A stretch of DNA of 64,000 nucleotides from Clostridiales bacterium (lineage in GTDB: Bacteria; Bacillota; Clostridia; Lachnospirales; WQUN01). The translations under genes were made by a program, and so were the position numbers. Below the pieces are notes generated by a model. That model had not been told where the DNA came from, did not search any database, and saw only the letters and a list, made by a program, of their open reading frames with translations. Where the stretch lies: positions 16,949-80,948 of the forward strand of contig JAITSQ010000019.1 of the NCBI GenBank assembly GCA_031287685.1. The letters are read 5' to 3'. Position 1 is the stretch's first letter. Every line of letters starts with the position of its first letter. Positions 41,567-52,142 of this stretch are shown piece by piece.

Positions 41567-43546
41567 ATGCCTGATTTCAAAGTAGTTTCTCCATTTTCCC
41601 CGACCGGAGACCAGCCCGCCGCTATTGAAACAATCACGGCGGGCTTCAGAGAGGGCCGGAAATTTCAGACGCTGCTCGGCGTGACCGGCTCCGGCAAGAC
41701 TTTTACAATGGCTAATATAGTAGAGAGGCTCAACCGCCCGACGCTTGTTATGGCGCACAACAAAACGCTCGCCGCGCAGCTTTATAACGAGTTCAGGGAG
41801 TTTTTCCCCAATAACGCGGTTGAGTATTTCGTCAGTTATTACGATTATTATCAGCCGGAGGCGTACGTGCCCTCCTCCGACACTTATATAGAGAAAGACT
41901 CGTCCATAAACGACGAGATTGACAAACTCCGTCACTCGGCCACGGCGGCCCTTTCGGAGCGGCGGGACGTGCTTATAGTGGCTTCGGTTTCGTGCATTTA
42001 CGGCTTGGGCGACCCGATTGACTACAACGAAATGGTGATTTCCCTCCGGCCCGGGCAGGTTCGCGATAGGGACGAGGTTCTGCGCAAGCTCGTTGAAATC
42101 CGCTACGAGCGCGGCGATATGGACTTCAAGCGGGGGACCTTCCGCGTGCGGGGCGACGTTGTGGAGATTTTTCCGGCGTATTCGACCGACACGGCTTTCC
42201 GGGTGGATTTTTTCGGCGACGAGATTGAGAGCGTCGCGGAGATGAACCCGCTCACGGGAGAGGTTTTGGGCAAGCGAGCGCACGTGGCCATTTTCCCCGC
42301 GTCGCATTACGTCATAAACCGGGATAAAATGGAGGCGGCCATAGAGCGCGTTGAAAGCGAGCTTGAGGAGCGGCTGGCTTATTTCAAATCGGAGGACAGG
42401 CTGCTTGAGGCCCAGAGAATCGGCGAGCGCACGCGGTACGACCTTGAGATGATGCGCGAAATGGGGTACTGCTCCGGCATAGAAAATTACTCCGCGCCGC
42501 TGTCGGGCAGGCCGCCGGGCAGCACGCCGCACACGCTTATAGATTATTTTCCGGAGGACTTCCTTATTATAGTGGACGAGAGCCACGTGTCCATACCGCA
42601 AATCCGCGGAATGTATAACGGGGACAGGGCGCGGAAAACCACGCTTGTGGACTATGGATTCCGCCTGCCCTCCGCGCTTGATAACCGCCCGCTGAAGTTT
42701 GACGAGTTTGAGGCGAAAATCAATCAAATGCTTTTTGTTTCGGCCACGCCGTCAGTTTACGAGCGGGAGCACGCCCAGGGCCTTGTGGAGCAGATTCTGC
42801 GCCCGACGGGTCTCCTCGACCCGGAGATTTCCGTGCGCCCGGTCAAGGGACAGATTGACGACCTTATGGCGGAAATAAAAACGGTGACGGCGAGGGGTCA
42901 GAAAGTCCTTATAACGACGCTGACAAAAAGAATGTCGGAGGACCTGACGGATTACCTGCGGGAAAACTCCGTCCGGGTGCGTTATCTGCACTCGGACGTT
43001 GAAACCCTGGAGCGGCTTGAGATTATACGCGATTTGCGCATGGATATTTTTGACGTTATGGTGGGGATAAACCTGCTGCGGGAGGGGCTTGACATACCGG
43101 AAGTATCTCTCGTGGCGATAATCGACGCGGACAAGGAGGGCTTCCTGCGCTCGGAAACGTCGCTCATTCAGACGGTGGGCCGCGCCGCGCGAAATTCCGA
43201 CGGCAGGGTGATTATGTACGCGGACAGAATCACCGACTCTATGCGCCGCGCAATCGACGAAACGGGCCGCCGCCGCAAAATCCAGGACGAATATAACAAG
43301 CGCCACGGCATAACCCCGACGACCATAGTGAAAAAGGTGCACAGCGTCATAACCGCTTCGGCGGACGGCGGCGGCCCGAAACGCAAGGGCTTGGAAAAAG
43401 ACCCGGAGTCGATGAGCAATAAGGAGCTTCAGGCCGCGATTAAGAAGCTGGAGAAGGAGATGAAAACGGCCTCGGCGGAGTTAAGGTTTGAGGACGCGGC
43501 GCGGGCAAGGGACGAAATGCTGAAACTTCGGCAATATCTGACATAA
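41567..43546 (+). CDS. uvrB: UvrABC system protein B
   Basis: 659-aa nucleotide excision repair helicase-like subunit. Walker [13 protein letters not shown] at residue 37, beta-hairpin [26 protein letters not shown]-type IIVDESH, motif [21 protein letters not shown] and the C-terminal UVR motif ([22 protein letters not shown]). Complete at both ends. AAGGAG lies 6 bp from the ATG. Confidence 0.97.
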   Translation: MPDFKVVSPFSPTGDQPAAIETITAGFREGRKFQTLLGVTGSGKTFTMANIVERLNRPTLVMAHNKTLAAQLYNEFREFFPNNAVEYFVSYYDYYQPEAYVPSSDTYIEKDSSINDEIDKLRHSATAALSERRDVLIVASVSCIYGLGDPIDYNEMVISLRPGQVRDRDEVLRKLVEIRYERGDMDFKRGTFRVRGDVVEIFPAYSTDTAFRVDFFGDEIESVAEMNPLTGEVLGKRAHVAIFPASHYVINRDKMEAAIERVESELEERLAYFKSEDRLLEAQRIGERTRYDLEMMREMGYCSGIENYSAPLSGRPPGSTPHTLIDYFPEDFLIIVDESHVSIPQIRGMYNGDRARKTTLVDYGFRLPSALDNRPLKFDEFEAKINQMLFVSATPSVYEREHAQGLVEQILRPTGLLDPEISVRPVKGQIDDLMAEIKTVTARGQKVLITTLTKRMSEDLTDYLRENSVRVRYLHSDVETLERLEIIRDLRMDIFDVMVGINLLREGLDIPEVSLVAIIDADKEGFLRSETSLIQTVGRAARNSDGRVIMYADRITDSMRRAIDETGRRRKIQDEYNKRHGITPTTIVKKVHSVITASADGGGPKRKGLEKDPESMSNKELQAAIKKLEKEMKTASAELRFEDAARARDEMLKLRQYLT

Positions 43547-43574
43547 TTTGACATAACAGAGGAGAGAAAAAACA

Positions 43575-44396
43575 ATGTTAGTATTTTCCATAGTGTTCGC
43601 GGGGGCTTTCACGCTGTCCCTGCCCTTCCTGCTTTTAGCCATAGCCCGCCGGAAATGGACGGATATGAGCCGCGTCCCCTTCGTTTGGGGCCTCGTGATG
43701 TACACTGTCTTTGCGTTCATTTTGCAAAGCTCGATTTTGGACGGGGTTATCATGCGCCAGTTTTTGGGACTTCAAAAAGACGGCAGCATGACGCTGGCGC
43801 TCACCGCGCCGCTTTTCTTCAGCCTTGTAACCGGGTTTCAAGCGGGCGTTTTTGAGGAAACGGCGCGGTTTGTCTCCTTTAATATATTAAAGCGGAAGCA
43901 CAGCGGGCTGAAAACCGCCGTTTCCTACGGAATAGGCCACGGAGGCGTGGAAAGCATTATTATGGTTGGGCTGACGGCGGTTATCTCCCTCATAATACTG
44001 GCTTACCACGGCAAAATAGGCAGCGGGCTGCGCGCGGAGCTTGTGGCCGCGCAGTACCAGGACTTAATCACCACGCCCATAGCGGAGTTCTGGTGGAGCG
44101 CGTATGAGCGCGTACCGGCTTGCGCAATACACATCGGACTGTCGGTCATAAACTGGTGCGCTGTCAACGTGAAAGGGAAGAAATGGCTTTTCCCCGTCGC
44201 GATATTGATGCACACCACGGTGGATTTTACTGTGAGAGCGGCTCAATTAGGTCTGGAAGCGGCGAACCCGGGCGGCGTCGGCGGCATCAACAGAATTGCA
44301 ACCGAGGCGCTGACGACAATATTCACGGTGGTGATATGTATCGCGGCGCGGAAAATATACAAAAAGTACGCGGAATCAGGGCAAGAGGAGAAATAA
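43575..44396 (+). CDS. YhfC family intramembrane protease-like protein
   Basis: 273 aa with about seven hydrophobic helices. Candidate active-site residues are in [10 protein letters not shown] (Glu-Glu), [11 protein letters not shown] and ILMHTTVDF, the E-E...H...H layout of ABI/CAAX-like membrane proteases, matching the YhfC family. Function unknown. It sits between uvrB and uvrA with 28 bp and 3 bp gaps, so it is co-transcribed with DNA repair genes. Confidence 0.85.
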   Translation: MLVFSIVFAGAFTLSLPFLLLAIARRKWTDMSRVPFVWGLVMYTVFAFILQSSILDGVIMRQFLGLQKDGSMTLALTAPLFFSLVTGFQAGVFEETARFVSFNILKRKHSGLKTAVSYGIGHGGVESIIMVGLTAVISLIILAYHGKIGSGLRAELVAAQYQDLITTPIAEFWWSAYERVPACAIHIGLSVINWCAVNVKGKKWLFPVAILMHTTVDFTVRAAQLGLEAANPGGVGGINRIATEALTTIFTVVICIAARKIYKKYAESGQEEK

Positions 44397-44399
44397 ACA

Positions 44400-47246
44400 A
44401 TGTCCCAAAAAGAAATCATCATCAAAGGCGCGCGGGAGAACAACCTCAAGGGCGTAAACCTCTCTATGCCTCGGGATAAATTTATCGTGTTCACGGGGAT
44501 TTCCGGCTCCGGCAAGTCGTCTCTGGCGTTTGACACGATTTACGCCGAGGGCCAGCGGCGTTATATGGAGTCGCTCTCCGCCTACGCGAGGCAGTTTCTG
44601 GGCCAGATGGAGAAACCGAACGTCGAAAGCATTGAGGGGCTTTCGCCCGCCATTTCAATCGACCAGAAAACGACGAGCCGCAACCCCCGCTCTACCGTAG
44701 GCACGGTGACGGAAATCAACGACTACCTGCGGCTTCTTTTCGCGCGGGCGGGCGTGCCGCATTGCCCGGTCTGCGGCAGGGAAATCCGGAAGCAGACGGT
44801 TGACCAGATTGCCGATAAAATTATGGAAATGCCGAAAAATACCCGTGTGCAGCTGCTCTCGCCCGTGGTGTCAAGGCGCAAGGGGGAGCACCTTAAAATC
44901 CTGGACGATATGCGCCGGAGCGGATACGCCCGCGTTCGCGCCGACGGCATTTTATACGAGCTTTCCGAGGAAATCCTCCTTGAGAAAAACAAGAAACACA
45001 CCATAGAGGCGGTTATAGACCGCCTTGTGATAAAGGACGGCGTGCAGAGCCGGCTGACCGGCTCTATAGAAGCCGCGGTGCGCCTCTCAAAGGGGATGCT
45101 TACCGTGCTCGCCGGAGAGGACGCGGAAATCAGCTTCTCGACAAACTTCGCGTGCGCGGAGTGCGGCGTGAGCATAGAGGAGCTTGAGCCGCGCTTTTTC
45201 TCGTTTAACAATCCGCAGGGGGCTTGCCCGGAGTGCACCGGCCTTGGCTTCAAGCAGATTTTCGACGAGGAGCTTATCGTGCCGAACCCGGACTTGTCTC
45301 TGGCGGACGGGGCCATCTCCGCTATGGGGTGGAACAGCGCGGGCAGCCAGAACAGTATGACCAACTCAATCCTGACGGAGCTGTCAAAAACTTATAAATT
45401 TAATATGAGGACGCCGTTCAAACGCCTGCCGAACCACATAAAGGCTCTTATACTGCACGGGGAATACGGCGATATGAAGCCCGAAAAGCTGAATATCGGC
45501 TATATCTCCCAGGGGGAGCAGAAAAGCTACAGCTATTTCTGGGAGGGGGTCCTCCCGAACCTGACCCGGCGCTACCGGGAGACCACTTCGGACTTTATGA
45601 AGGCGGAGTACGAAAACCTTATGGCGAATATCACCTGCCCGGGCTGCGGCGGGGCGCGGCTGAAGCCGGAGGCGCTCTCCGTGACGGTGGGGGAAAGGAA
45701 CATCTCCCAAGTTACGGATATGACTATAGGCGAGCTTCGAGAGTTCTTCGGGAAGCTTTCGCTCACGCCGACCCAGGCGCTGATAGCGGAGCAGATTCTT
45801 AAGGAAATCGGCGCGCGGGCCGGGTTTCTGGCGGACGTTGGGCTTAACTACCTGACGCTTTCCCGCGCGGCGGGGAGCCTCTCCGGCGGGGAGGCGCAGA
45901 GAATCCGCCTGGCCACGCAAATCGGCTCCGGGCTTGTCGGCGTCGTTTATATTCTGGACGAGCCGAGCATCGGCCTTCATCAGCGGGACAACGACAAGCT
46001 GCTGAAAACTCTCAAGCGCCTGCGGGACATAGGCAACACGCTTATCGTCGTGGAGCACGACGAGGACACTATGCTCGCGTGCGATTATATCGTGGACATA
46101 GGGCCGGGCGCGGGGGAGCGCGGCGGGGAGGTGGTTTTCGCCGGGCCGCCCAGGGAGATTATTAAGTGCGGCGGCTCCATAACCGGGGACTACCTTTCGG
46201 GCCGGAGAAAGATTGAAATCCCCAAGGAGCGCCGGCCGACCGGGGAAGCCTGGCTTGAGCTGACGGGCTGCTCTCAGAATAACCTTAAAAATATAGACGT
46301 AAAAATCCCGCTGGGGGTGGTGACGTGCGTTACGGGGGTTTCGGGCAGCGGCAAAAGCACGCTCGTCAACGAAATCCTTTACAAGCGCCTCGCGAGGGAT
46401 TTGAACCGCGCCAAGACCAGGCCCGGCGCGCATAAGGACATAAAGGGGGCCGAGCGGCTCGACAAAATCATAAATATAGACCAATCCCCGATTGGGCGCA
46501 CGCCCAGGAGCAACCCGGCCACGTACACCGGTCTTTTTGACTTGGTGCGGGACGTTTTCGCCGCGACGGAGGAGGCGCGGGTGCGCGGATATCAGAAAGG
46601 GCGCTTTTCCTTCAACGTGTCCGGGGGGCGGTGCGAGTATTGCTCCGGCGACGGGATTATAAAAATCGAGATGCACTTCCTGCCGGACGTGTACGTGCCC
46701 TGCGAGGTCTGCCGCGGCAAACGCTACAACAGGGAGACGCTTGAGGTTATTTATAAAGGAAAGACAATCGCGGACTGCCTTGATATGACGATTGAGGAGG
46801 CGCTTGAGTTTTTCGGCAAGCTGCCGCGTCTGCGGGACAAGCTGCGGACGCTGTGCGACGTGGGCCTGTCTTACGTGAAACTCGGGCAAAGCTCGACCAC
46901 GCTTTCGGGGGGTGAGGCTCAGCGCGTCAAGCTGGCGGCGGAGCTTTCAAAACGGGCCACCAGCCGGACGATTTATGTGCTGGACGAGCCGACGACCGGG
47001 CTTCACACCGCCGACGTGCATAAGCTGACGGATATCCTGCGCCGGCTGGCGGAGGGCGGGAACACCGTCGTGATTATCGAGCATAACTTGGATATTATAA
47101 AGACCGCCGACTACATAATCGACCTTGGCCCGGAGGGCGGGGACGGCGGCGGGAGAGTCGTGGCCGCGGGCGCGCCGGAGGCGGTGGCCGGGAGCCGCGG
47201 CTCCCACACGGGGAAGTATCTTAAAAAAATCCTTGCCGGGGGCTGA
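44400..47246 (+). CDS. uvrA: UvrABC system protein A
   Basis: 948-aa damage-recognition ATPase with two ABC modules. First Walker [14 protein letters not shown]; zinc-binding cysteine pairs CPVCGRE, CAEC...CPEC and [12 protein letters not shown]; first signature [17 protein letters not shown]; second Walker [14 protein letters not shown]; the C-terminal zinc finger CEYCSGDG...[10 protein letters not shown]; second signature [17 protein letters not shown] and Walker [12 protein letters not shown]. Complete. Confidence 0.97.
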   Translation: MSQKEIIIKGARENNLKGVNLSMPRDKFIVFTGISGSGKSSLAFDTIYAEGQRRYMESLSAYARQFLGQMEKPNVESIEGLSPAISIDQKTTSRNPRSTVGTVTEINDYLRLLFARAGVPHCPVCGREIRKQTVDQIADKIMEMPKNTRVQLLSPVVSRRKGEHLKILDDMRRSGYARVRADGILYELSEEILLEKNKKHTIEAVIDRLVIKDGVQSRLTGSIEAAVRLSKGMLTVLAGEDAEISFSTNFACAECGVSIEELEPRFFSFNNPQGACPECTGLGFKQIFDEELIVPNPDLSLADGAISAMGWNSAGSQNSMTNSILTELSKTYKFNMRTPFKRLPNHIKALILHGEYGDMKPEKLNIGYISQGEQKSYSYFWEGVLPNLTRRYRETTSDFMKAEYENLMANITCPGCGGARLKPEALSVTVGERNISQVTDMTIGELREFFGKLSLTPTQALIAEQILKEIGARAGFLADVGLNYLTLSRAAGSLSGGEAQRIRLATQIGSGLVGVVYILDEPSIGLHQRDNDKLLKTLKRLRDIGNTLIVVEHDEDTMLACDYIVDIGPGAGERGGEVVFAGPPREIIKCGGSITGDYLSGRRKIEIPKERRPTGEAWLELTGCSQNNLKNIDVKIPLGVVTCVTGVSGSGKSTLVNEILYKRLARDLNRAKTRPGAHKDIKGAERLDKIINIDQSPIGRTPRSNPATYTGLFDLVRDVFAATEEARVRGYQKGRFSFNVSGGRCEYCSGDGIIKIEMHFLPDVYVPCEVCRGKRYNRETLEVIYKGKTIADCLDMTIEEALEFFGKLPRLRDKLRTLCDVGLSYVKLGQSSTTLSGGEAQRVKLAAELSKRATSRTIYVLDEPTTGLHTADVHKLTDILRRLAEGGNTVVIIEHNLDIIKTADYIIDLGPEGGDGGGRVVAAGAPEAVAGSRGSHTGKYLKKILAGG

Positions 47247-47275
47247 GGAAGGCTTCGCCGGGGGTGGGGGATATT

Positions 47276-47812
47276 ATGATTTTATCAGGGAAAAGTATAG
47301 AAAAAAAAATCGGCGGCGACATAATTATAGAGCCGTATGACAGCAAGAGGCTCAACCCGAACAGCTACAACCTTTGTCTGCACAACGAGCTGCTTGTGTA
47401 CGACGGGGACGTGCTTGATATGAAAACGCCGAATCCGGCCAGCCGCGTTATTATTCCGCAGGAGGGGCGCGTTCTTAAGCCGGGGAGGCTCTATCTCGGG
47501 CGCACGGTCGAGTATACGCGGACCAAAAACTACGTGCCGATGCTTGAGGGGCGAAGCTCCGTCGGGAGGCTCGGTCTTTTCGTGCACGTGACGGCGGGCT
47601 TTGGCGACGTGGGCTTCAGCGGCTTCTGGACGCTCGAAATCCATTGCGTGCAGCCAATCCGCGTCTACGCGGGGATACCCATATGCCAGATTTATTACCA
47701 CAGCATAGAGGGCGACTTTGAGGAATATTCCGGCGGGAAATACCAGGGGAACACCGATATCCAGCCAAGTATGCTGTTCAAGGATTTTCCGGGCGGCGGA
47801 AGCGGGTCTTAA
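47276..47812 (+). CDS. dcd: dCTP deaminase
   Basis: 178 aa. Trimeric Dcd/dUTPase fold with LNPNSYNLCLHNELL, EGRSSVGRLGLFVHVTAGFGDVGFSGFWTLEIHC (substrate Arg, Ser, and the catalytic Glu of TLE) and the C-terminal YQGNTDIQPSMLF. ATG 47276 is preferred over GTG 47264 because it gives the normal N-terminus MILSGKSI and follows a G-rich SD. It makes dUTP from dCTP for dTMP synthesis. Confidence 0.93.
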   Translation: MILSGKSIEKKIGGDIIIEPYDSKRLNPNSYNLCLHNELLVYDGDVLDMKTPNPASRVIIPQEGRVLKPGRLYLGRTVEYTRTKNYVPMLEGRSSVGRLGLFVHVTAGFGDVGFSGFWTLEIHCVQPIRVYAGIPICQIYYHSIEGDFEEYSGGKYQGNTDIQPSMLFKDFPGGGSGS

Positions 47813-47848
47813 AGTAATAACTTTGTAATATTAAATAAAAATTTAGTA

Positions 47849-47877
47849 TTGCTTTTTAGGAAAAGATGAGTTATAAT
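47849..47877 (+). promoter_or_regulatory. Promoter of the flagellar operon
   Basis: TTGCTT (47849-47854), 17-bp spacer, TATAAT (47872-47877), about 87 bp before flgB. It looks like a housekeeping-sigma promoter. A hairpin (GCGGAA...TTCCGC, 47892-47912) lies in the leader. Confidence 0.75.
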
Positions 47878-47963
47878 ATTGATATATTTTGCGGAACGGC
47901 CAAATTTCCGCGTTTTCTAAAGATGAAGAATAATAACTGATATTTTTAAGCGGGGAATGAAAA

Positions 47964-48335
47964 TTGCTTAACAATATACACAACCAGGCGTCAATACTCG
48001 GCGCGGCCCTTAAGGGGCTTTCCGCGCGCAACGACGTCATTCAAAACAACATAGCCAACGCCGACACTATGAATTTTAAGAAAAGCGCGGTGGATTTTGA
48101 GGATTCGCTCCGGGACGCTCTTGTCGAGTCGTATAACGACGGAGGGCGTTTCGACCAGTCTAAAGTGACCGCCACCGCGCGGTTTGAAAAGCCGAACTAT
48201 TTTTACCGGCTCGACGGCAACAACGTGGACGTTGAGCTTGAAATGGCCGACCTTTACAAAAACGGCGCGAAGTACGACGCCATAAGCACCGGGGTAATGA
48301 ATTACTACAAGCGCATTATGTCCGTGCTTCGGTAA
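47964..48335 (+). CDS. flgB: Flagellar basal-body proximal rod protein FlgB
   Basis: 123 aa, TTG start after GCGGGGA. FlgB features: ALKGLSARNDVIQNNIANADTMNFKKSAVDFEDSL, DGNNVDVELEMADLYKNGAKYDAISTGVMNYYKRIMSVLR. First gene of the long flagellar operon. Confidence 0.95.
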   Translation: MLNNIHNQASILGAALKGLSARNDVIQNNIANADTMNFKKSAVDFEDSLRDALVESYNDGGRFDQSKVTATARFEKPNYFYRLDGNNVDVELEMADLYKNGAKYDAISTGVMNYYKRIMSVLR

Positions 48336-48391
48336 GCGCGGCGCGTTTTAACCTGTAAGTTTATGTATTTTAACGTAAGGACGTGATTTTT

Positions 48392-48844
48392 ATGTCGTTT
48401 ATGGGTTCGCTGAATACAAGCGCTTCGGGCCTGACCGCTCAGCGCCTCAGAATGGATATAATTTCCGAAAACCTGGCTAACGCCAACACTACCCGGACGG
48501 CCGACGGCGGCCCTTATAAGAGGAAAATCATTCTTTTTCAAGAAAGGGAGCAGGCAAGCCCTTTCGAGCGGTTTTTTGAGGACGCCCTGAACAGGGGAGT
48601 GAACGGTAAGGGCGTGCGCGTTTCCCGCGTGGTAAAAAGCCAGAAAGAGGGCGCGCTTGTGTACGACCCGGGGCACCCGGACGCGAACGCCGACGGATAC
48701 GTGGAGCAGGCGAACGTCAACCCGGTCACGGAAATGGTTGACCTTATTTCCGCAAGCCGCTCCTACGAGGCGAACATAACGGCTATGAACGCCACAAAGG
48801 CTATGATAAACAAGACTATAGAAATGGCCAAGCAAACTGTATGA
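48392..48844 (+). CDS. flgC: Flagellar basal-body rod protein FlgC
   Basis: 150 aa with MGSLNTSASGLTAQRLRMDIISENLANANTTRT and the C-terminal VNPVTEMVDLISASRSYEANITAMNATKAM. ATG 48392 is chosen because TAAGG is well spaced from it; GTG 48383 is too close to the SD. It is exported and forms the proximal rod with FlgB. Confidence 0.95.
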   Translation: MSFMGSLNTSASGLTAQRLRMDIISENLANANTTRTADGGPYKRKIILFQEREQASPFERFFEDALNRGVNGKGVRVSRVVKSQKEGALVYDPGHPDANADGYVEQANVNPVTEMVDLISASRSYEANITAMNATKAMINKTIEMAKQTV

Positions 48845-48963
48845 TAGGCACATATCGGTCGAGGCCTTTCCCGCGCGGGGAAGGGTGAGGGGGATTCCTC
48901 TTTGTGCACACTAAAGAGGCACTTGCTTAAGGAAAACGCAAACTATAACAAGGAGCATTTTCG
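48845..48963 (+). other. 119-bp gap in the flagellar operon with two hairpins
   Basis: No gene. CCTTTCCC-gcgc-GGGGAAGG (about 48865-48883) and a 7-bp perfect stem CCTCTTT / AAAGAGG (48897-48919), neither followed by a T-run. Possibly mRNA processing or stability elements that set the FlgBC to FliEF ratio. Confidence 0.45.
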
Positions 48964-49326
48964 ATGGACCCCGCAAACTTTTCAGTAAGCTATTTGAGCG
49001 GTTCAGCCGGCCCCGCGCCGGCTTTGCCAAGCGTAACGAACATTACTTATAGAAGGCTCGGAGATTTAACGCCGGCGGAGGAGCCGCGGGCGGCGGAAGA
49101 TGTTTTTGAGACTTTTCTTAAATCGGCAATGGATACCATCAACGAAACGAATACACAGCAGCTTAAAGTGGATAAGCTGTATACGGATTTGGCCACAGGG
49201 CGCACCGACGACCTTTTAGCCGTGTCCTTGGCGGAGGAAAAAGCCGCCGCGTCGCTTAGTTTTACTGTGCAGGTAACCAATAAGATTATCGACGCTTATA
49301 AGGAAATTATGCGGACGCAGCTATGA
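48964..49326 (+). CDS. fliE: Flagellar hook-basal body complex protein FliE
   Basis: 120 aa; joins the MS ring to the rod. The family core is present: FETFLKSAMDTINETNTQQLKVDKLYTDLATG and LSFTVQVTNKIIDAYKEIMRTQL. The N-terminal 50 residues are variable as usual. AAGGAG lies upstream. Confidence 0.93.
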   Translation: MDPANFSVSYLSGSAGPAPALPSVTNITYRRLGDLTPAEEPRAAEDVFETFLKSAMDTINETNTQQLKVDKLYTDLATGRTDDLLAVSLAEEKAAASLSFTVQVTNKIIDAYKEIMRTQL

Positions 49327-49361
49327 TTTACGGCGCGTAGGAAGAAGGTGACGGGTGACTT

Positions 49362-51068
49362 ATGGTTCAGAGGCTGCGTCTTTTTGCGGGAAATATCGGG
49401 GATAAATGGAACGAGCTTGACAGAATGAGGAAAATAAAGCTGATAATTACCGTATCGGCTCTTATTGTCGCGCTCGCGGCCGTTATAGGCTTCACGGCGC
49501 GCCCGAAAAACGCCGAGATTTATAATAATCTTGACTACGCCACGGGCGGCGAGTATCAGACAATCTTAAACGAAGCGGGAATAAGAAGCAAGCTGAAGGA
49601 CGGCCGGCTTACCGTGCGGGAGGCGGACGTCGATAAGGCGTATTACCAGATTACGGTTAACGGCCCGGAAAGCTACGGCACAACCAAGCAGGGCGTGGAC
49701 TCCACTTTCAAGGACGCGCTCGACCTTATGAATATGGGCACCACCGAGAGCGTTAAGCGCGAAATCCTTCTGAACAACAAGCAGGATCAGATAGCTAACG
49801 GCCTTAGAATGTTCGTCGGGGTGCAGGACGCCAAAGTGACGCTGACGGTGCCCGCCGAGGACAGGTATTTTCTCAAGGGCGACCAGAAGGCCTCCGCCGC
49901 CGTAATTATCTACACTATTAAGGATTTTACGCAGGAAAAGAAAGCCGTCGAAAATATGGCCCGATATATATGCAACTCCATTAAGGGCTTGACGATGGAC
50001 GACATAGAAATAACCGACCAGAACGCCGCTCTCCTTTATTCCGGAATGGCCCCAAAAGACGACCAGGAAGGAAACATCGCGCTTCAGGAGCTTGAGCGCA
50101 GGAAAAAGACGGATCTTGAGAGCAAGGTCAAAAGTTATGTCCTGCCTTTGTATGACGAGGCGAACATAATATCGAACATAGAACTTAATAACGACAAGGT
50201 GTTTGAGGAACTGCGCAACTATGAGAATCCTTACGCCGCCGACAGCCAGACGGGTTTTCTTGACACCGAGGTGAACAACAAATCGTCGGCCTCCGGGGGC
50301 GTTCAGGACGGCGAAGTCGGTATGGGCGCCAACGACCAGACCGCGCCGGATTATCAGATGAGCACCGGCAACGCCTATAACGCCAAAAAGAGCGAGAACC
50401 AGACGAAGTATCTCTATGATGAGGTGTACAGTCGCATTGAGCACGCTCAAGGCGTTGTGGATTATAACAACTCGTCGCTTAGCCTTATGCTTTACAGGCA
50501 CCAGGTATATAACCAGGCGGACTTTGAAAACGGCGTGTACGCCGCTCAGGCCGAAGGTATAGAGATAGGCCGGAGTTCCCGGCAGAAAGCCCTGGCGTGG
50601 CAGCAATTCAAAGAAAGAAACAAGGACAACGTACTTATCGCGGCGGACGAACCGGGCGTGGTTCAGCTCAGGGACAACATCTCCACAGGGACGCACTTCC
50701 CGCTGGAGAACGTGTCAATAATCGCGTGCAACCGCCCGGTGTTTATCGACCGGGTTGAGGAGTCGCAGCTTCAGCACTATATAATACTGGCGATACTCGC
50801 CGCGCTGATACTGCTTCTGCTGTACGGCTTCATTAAAAAGACGCAGCCGGAGGAGGTGCCGGACGCGGAGCAGGAGCTTTCCGTCGAAGACGTGCTCATC
50901 AGCTCGCAAATTGAGGAAGAGAAAGAAGCGGAAATCGCGGATCAGCTTGGGGATATTGCTTACAACGCCGATTCTGAGACGAAGCTGCAAATTGAGAAAT
51001 TTATCGAGGAACGCCCGGAGGCGGTGGCGCAGCTTCTGCGCAACTGGCTCAACGAGGATTGGGAATAG
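49362..51068 (+). CDS. fliF: Flagellar MS-ring protein FliF
   Basis: 568 aa. Two membrane helices flank the periplasmic part: residues about 28-48 (LIITVSALIVALAAVIGF) and about 470-490 (YIILAILAALILLLLYGFI). Ring-building motifs lie between (DLMNMGTTESVKREILLNNKQDQIANGLRMFVGVQDAKVTLTVP). The C-terminal cytoplasmic tail (KFIEERPEAVAQLLRNWLNED) binds FliG. Confidence 0.96.
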   Translation: MVQRLRLFAGNIGDKWNELDRMRKIKLIITVSALIVALAAVIGFTARPKNAEIYNNLDYATGGEYQTILNEAGIRSKLKDGRLTVREADVDKAYYQITVNGPESYGTTKQGVDSTFKDALDLMNMGTTESVKREILLNNKQDQIANGLRMFVGVQDAKVTLTVPAEDRYFLKGDQKASAAVIIYTIKDFTQEKKAVENMARYICNSIKGLTMDDIEITDQNAALLYSGMAPKDDQEGNIALQELERRKKTDLESKVKSYVLPLYDEANIISNIELNNDKVFEELRNYENPYAADSQTGFLDTEVNNKSSASGGVQDGEVGMGANDQTAPDYQMSTGNAYNAKKSENQTKYLYDEVYSRIEHAQGVVDYNNSSLSLMLYRHQVYNQADFENGVYAAQAEGIEIGRSSRQKALAWQQFKERNKDNVLIAADEPGVVQLRDNISTGTHFPLENVSIIACNRPVFIDRVEESQLQHYIILAILAALILLLLYGFIKKTQPEEVPDAEQELSVEDVLISSQIEEEKEAEIADQLGDIAYNADSETKLQIEKFIEERPEAVAQLLRNWLNEDWE

Positions 51069-51119
51069 GATTATACGCCGCTTAGCGAGTTAAGCGGCGC
51101 GGCGGGAGGAGGAGCGGCA

Positions 51120-52142
51120 ATGGCGGCGATTACGTCAAACACGGAGCTTTCGGGGAAGGAAAAAGCGGCGATTCTGCTTATAACCCTTGGGCCGGAAAAA
51201 TCCGCGAATATTTTTAAGTACTTGAAAGAAGAAGAGATCGAGGCGCTGACCCTTGAAATCGCCAATATCTCCACGGTTATGCCGGATGTGCGCGAGGCGA
51301 TTCTGGAGGAATTTTACCAGATTTGCGTGGCGCAGCAATACATTACCGAAGGCGGCATAATCTACGCCAAAGAGGTTCTGGAGCGCGCGCTCGGTGAGGA
51401 TAAGGCTTACGAGGTTATATCGAAACTCACCGTCTCCCTCCAGGTTAAGCCGTTCGACTTTATGCGCAAGACGGACGCTTCGCAGATTCTGCATTTCGTG
51501 CAGAATGAGCACCCGCAGACGATAGCTATGGTGCTGTCGTATCTCAAGCCGCAGCAGGCGGCGGGTATTATAGCGGAGCTGCCGCCCGACAGACAGGTTG
51601 ATGTTATGCGCCGCATAGCCACTATGGACAGAACAAGCCCCGACGTTATAAAAGAGGTGGAGCGCGTTTTGGAGAAGAAACTATCGTCGCTTATGATGGA
51701 GGATTTCACGGTTATCGGCGGCGTGGACGCGGTTGTGGAAATACTTTCCAATGTGGACCGCTCCACGGAGAAAAACATTCTGGAAACGCTGGAGAGCGAG
51801 GACGCCGAACTTACGGACGAAATCCGCAAGAAGATGTTCGTTTTCGAGGACATTTTGCAGCTTTCAAACCGCGACATCCAGCTTGTTCTCCGCCAGGAAA
51901 TCGACAACAGGGAGCTTGCGGTGGCGCTCAAGGGCGCGAAAACGGAGGTACAGGATATTATATTCGCCAACCTGTCAAAGCGCCTTGCCGCTATGATAAA
52001 GGAAGATATGGAGTTTATGGGACCTGTGCGCAAGACCGACTCCGAGGACGCTCAGCAGAAAATCGTTAACGTCATAAGGCGCTTGCAGGATTCAGGAGAG
52101 ATTATAGTGGCCCGCGGGGGAGGCGACGAGATTATTGTATAA
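51120..52142 (+). CDS. fliG: Flagellar motor switch protein FliG
   Basis: 340 aa. N-terminal FliF-binding domain (KEKAAILLITLGPEKSANIFKYL), middle domain with EHPQTIAMVLSYLKPQQAAGIIAELP, and the C-terminal domain with the charged torque helix (DILQLSNRDIQLVLRQEIDNRELAVALKGA). AGGAGG precedes the ATG; an inverted repeat GCCGCTTA/TAAGCGGC fills the gap after fliF. Confidence 0.97.
   Translation: MAAITSNTELSGKEKAAILLITLGPEKSANIFKYLKEEEIEALTLEIANISTVMPDVREAILEEFYQICVAQQYITEGGIIYAKEVLERALGEDKAYEVISKLTVSLQVKPFDFMRKTDASQILHFVQNEHPQTIAMVLSYLKPQQAAGIIAELPPDRQVDVMRRIATMDRTSPDVIKEVERVLEKKLSSLMMEDFTVIGGVDAVVEILSNVDRSTEKNILETLESEDAELTDEIRKKMFVFEDILQLSNRDIQLVLRQEIDNRELAVALKGAKTEVQDIIFANLSKRLAAMIKEDMEFMGPVRKTDSEDAQQKIVNVIRRLQDSGEIIVARGGGDEIIV

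Noticed and set aside
41549..42727. A 392-codon minus-strand frame
   Set aside because: Antisense shadow of uvrB with Arg/His/Val-rich composition and no family motif.
45384..46889. A 501-codon open frame on the minus strand
   Set aside because: It lies antisense to uvrA in phase with its GC-rich codons, has no recognisable domain and no SD. Long antisense open frames are expected in GC-rich genes.
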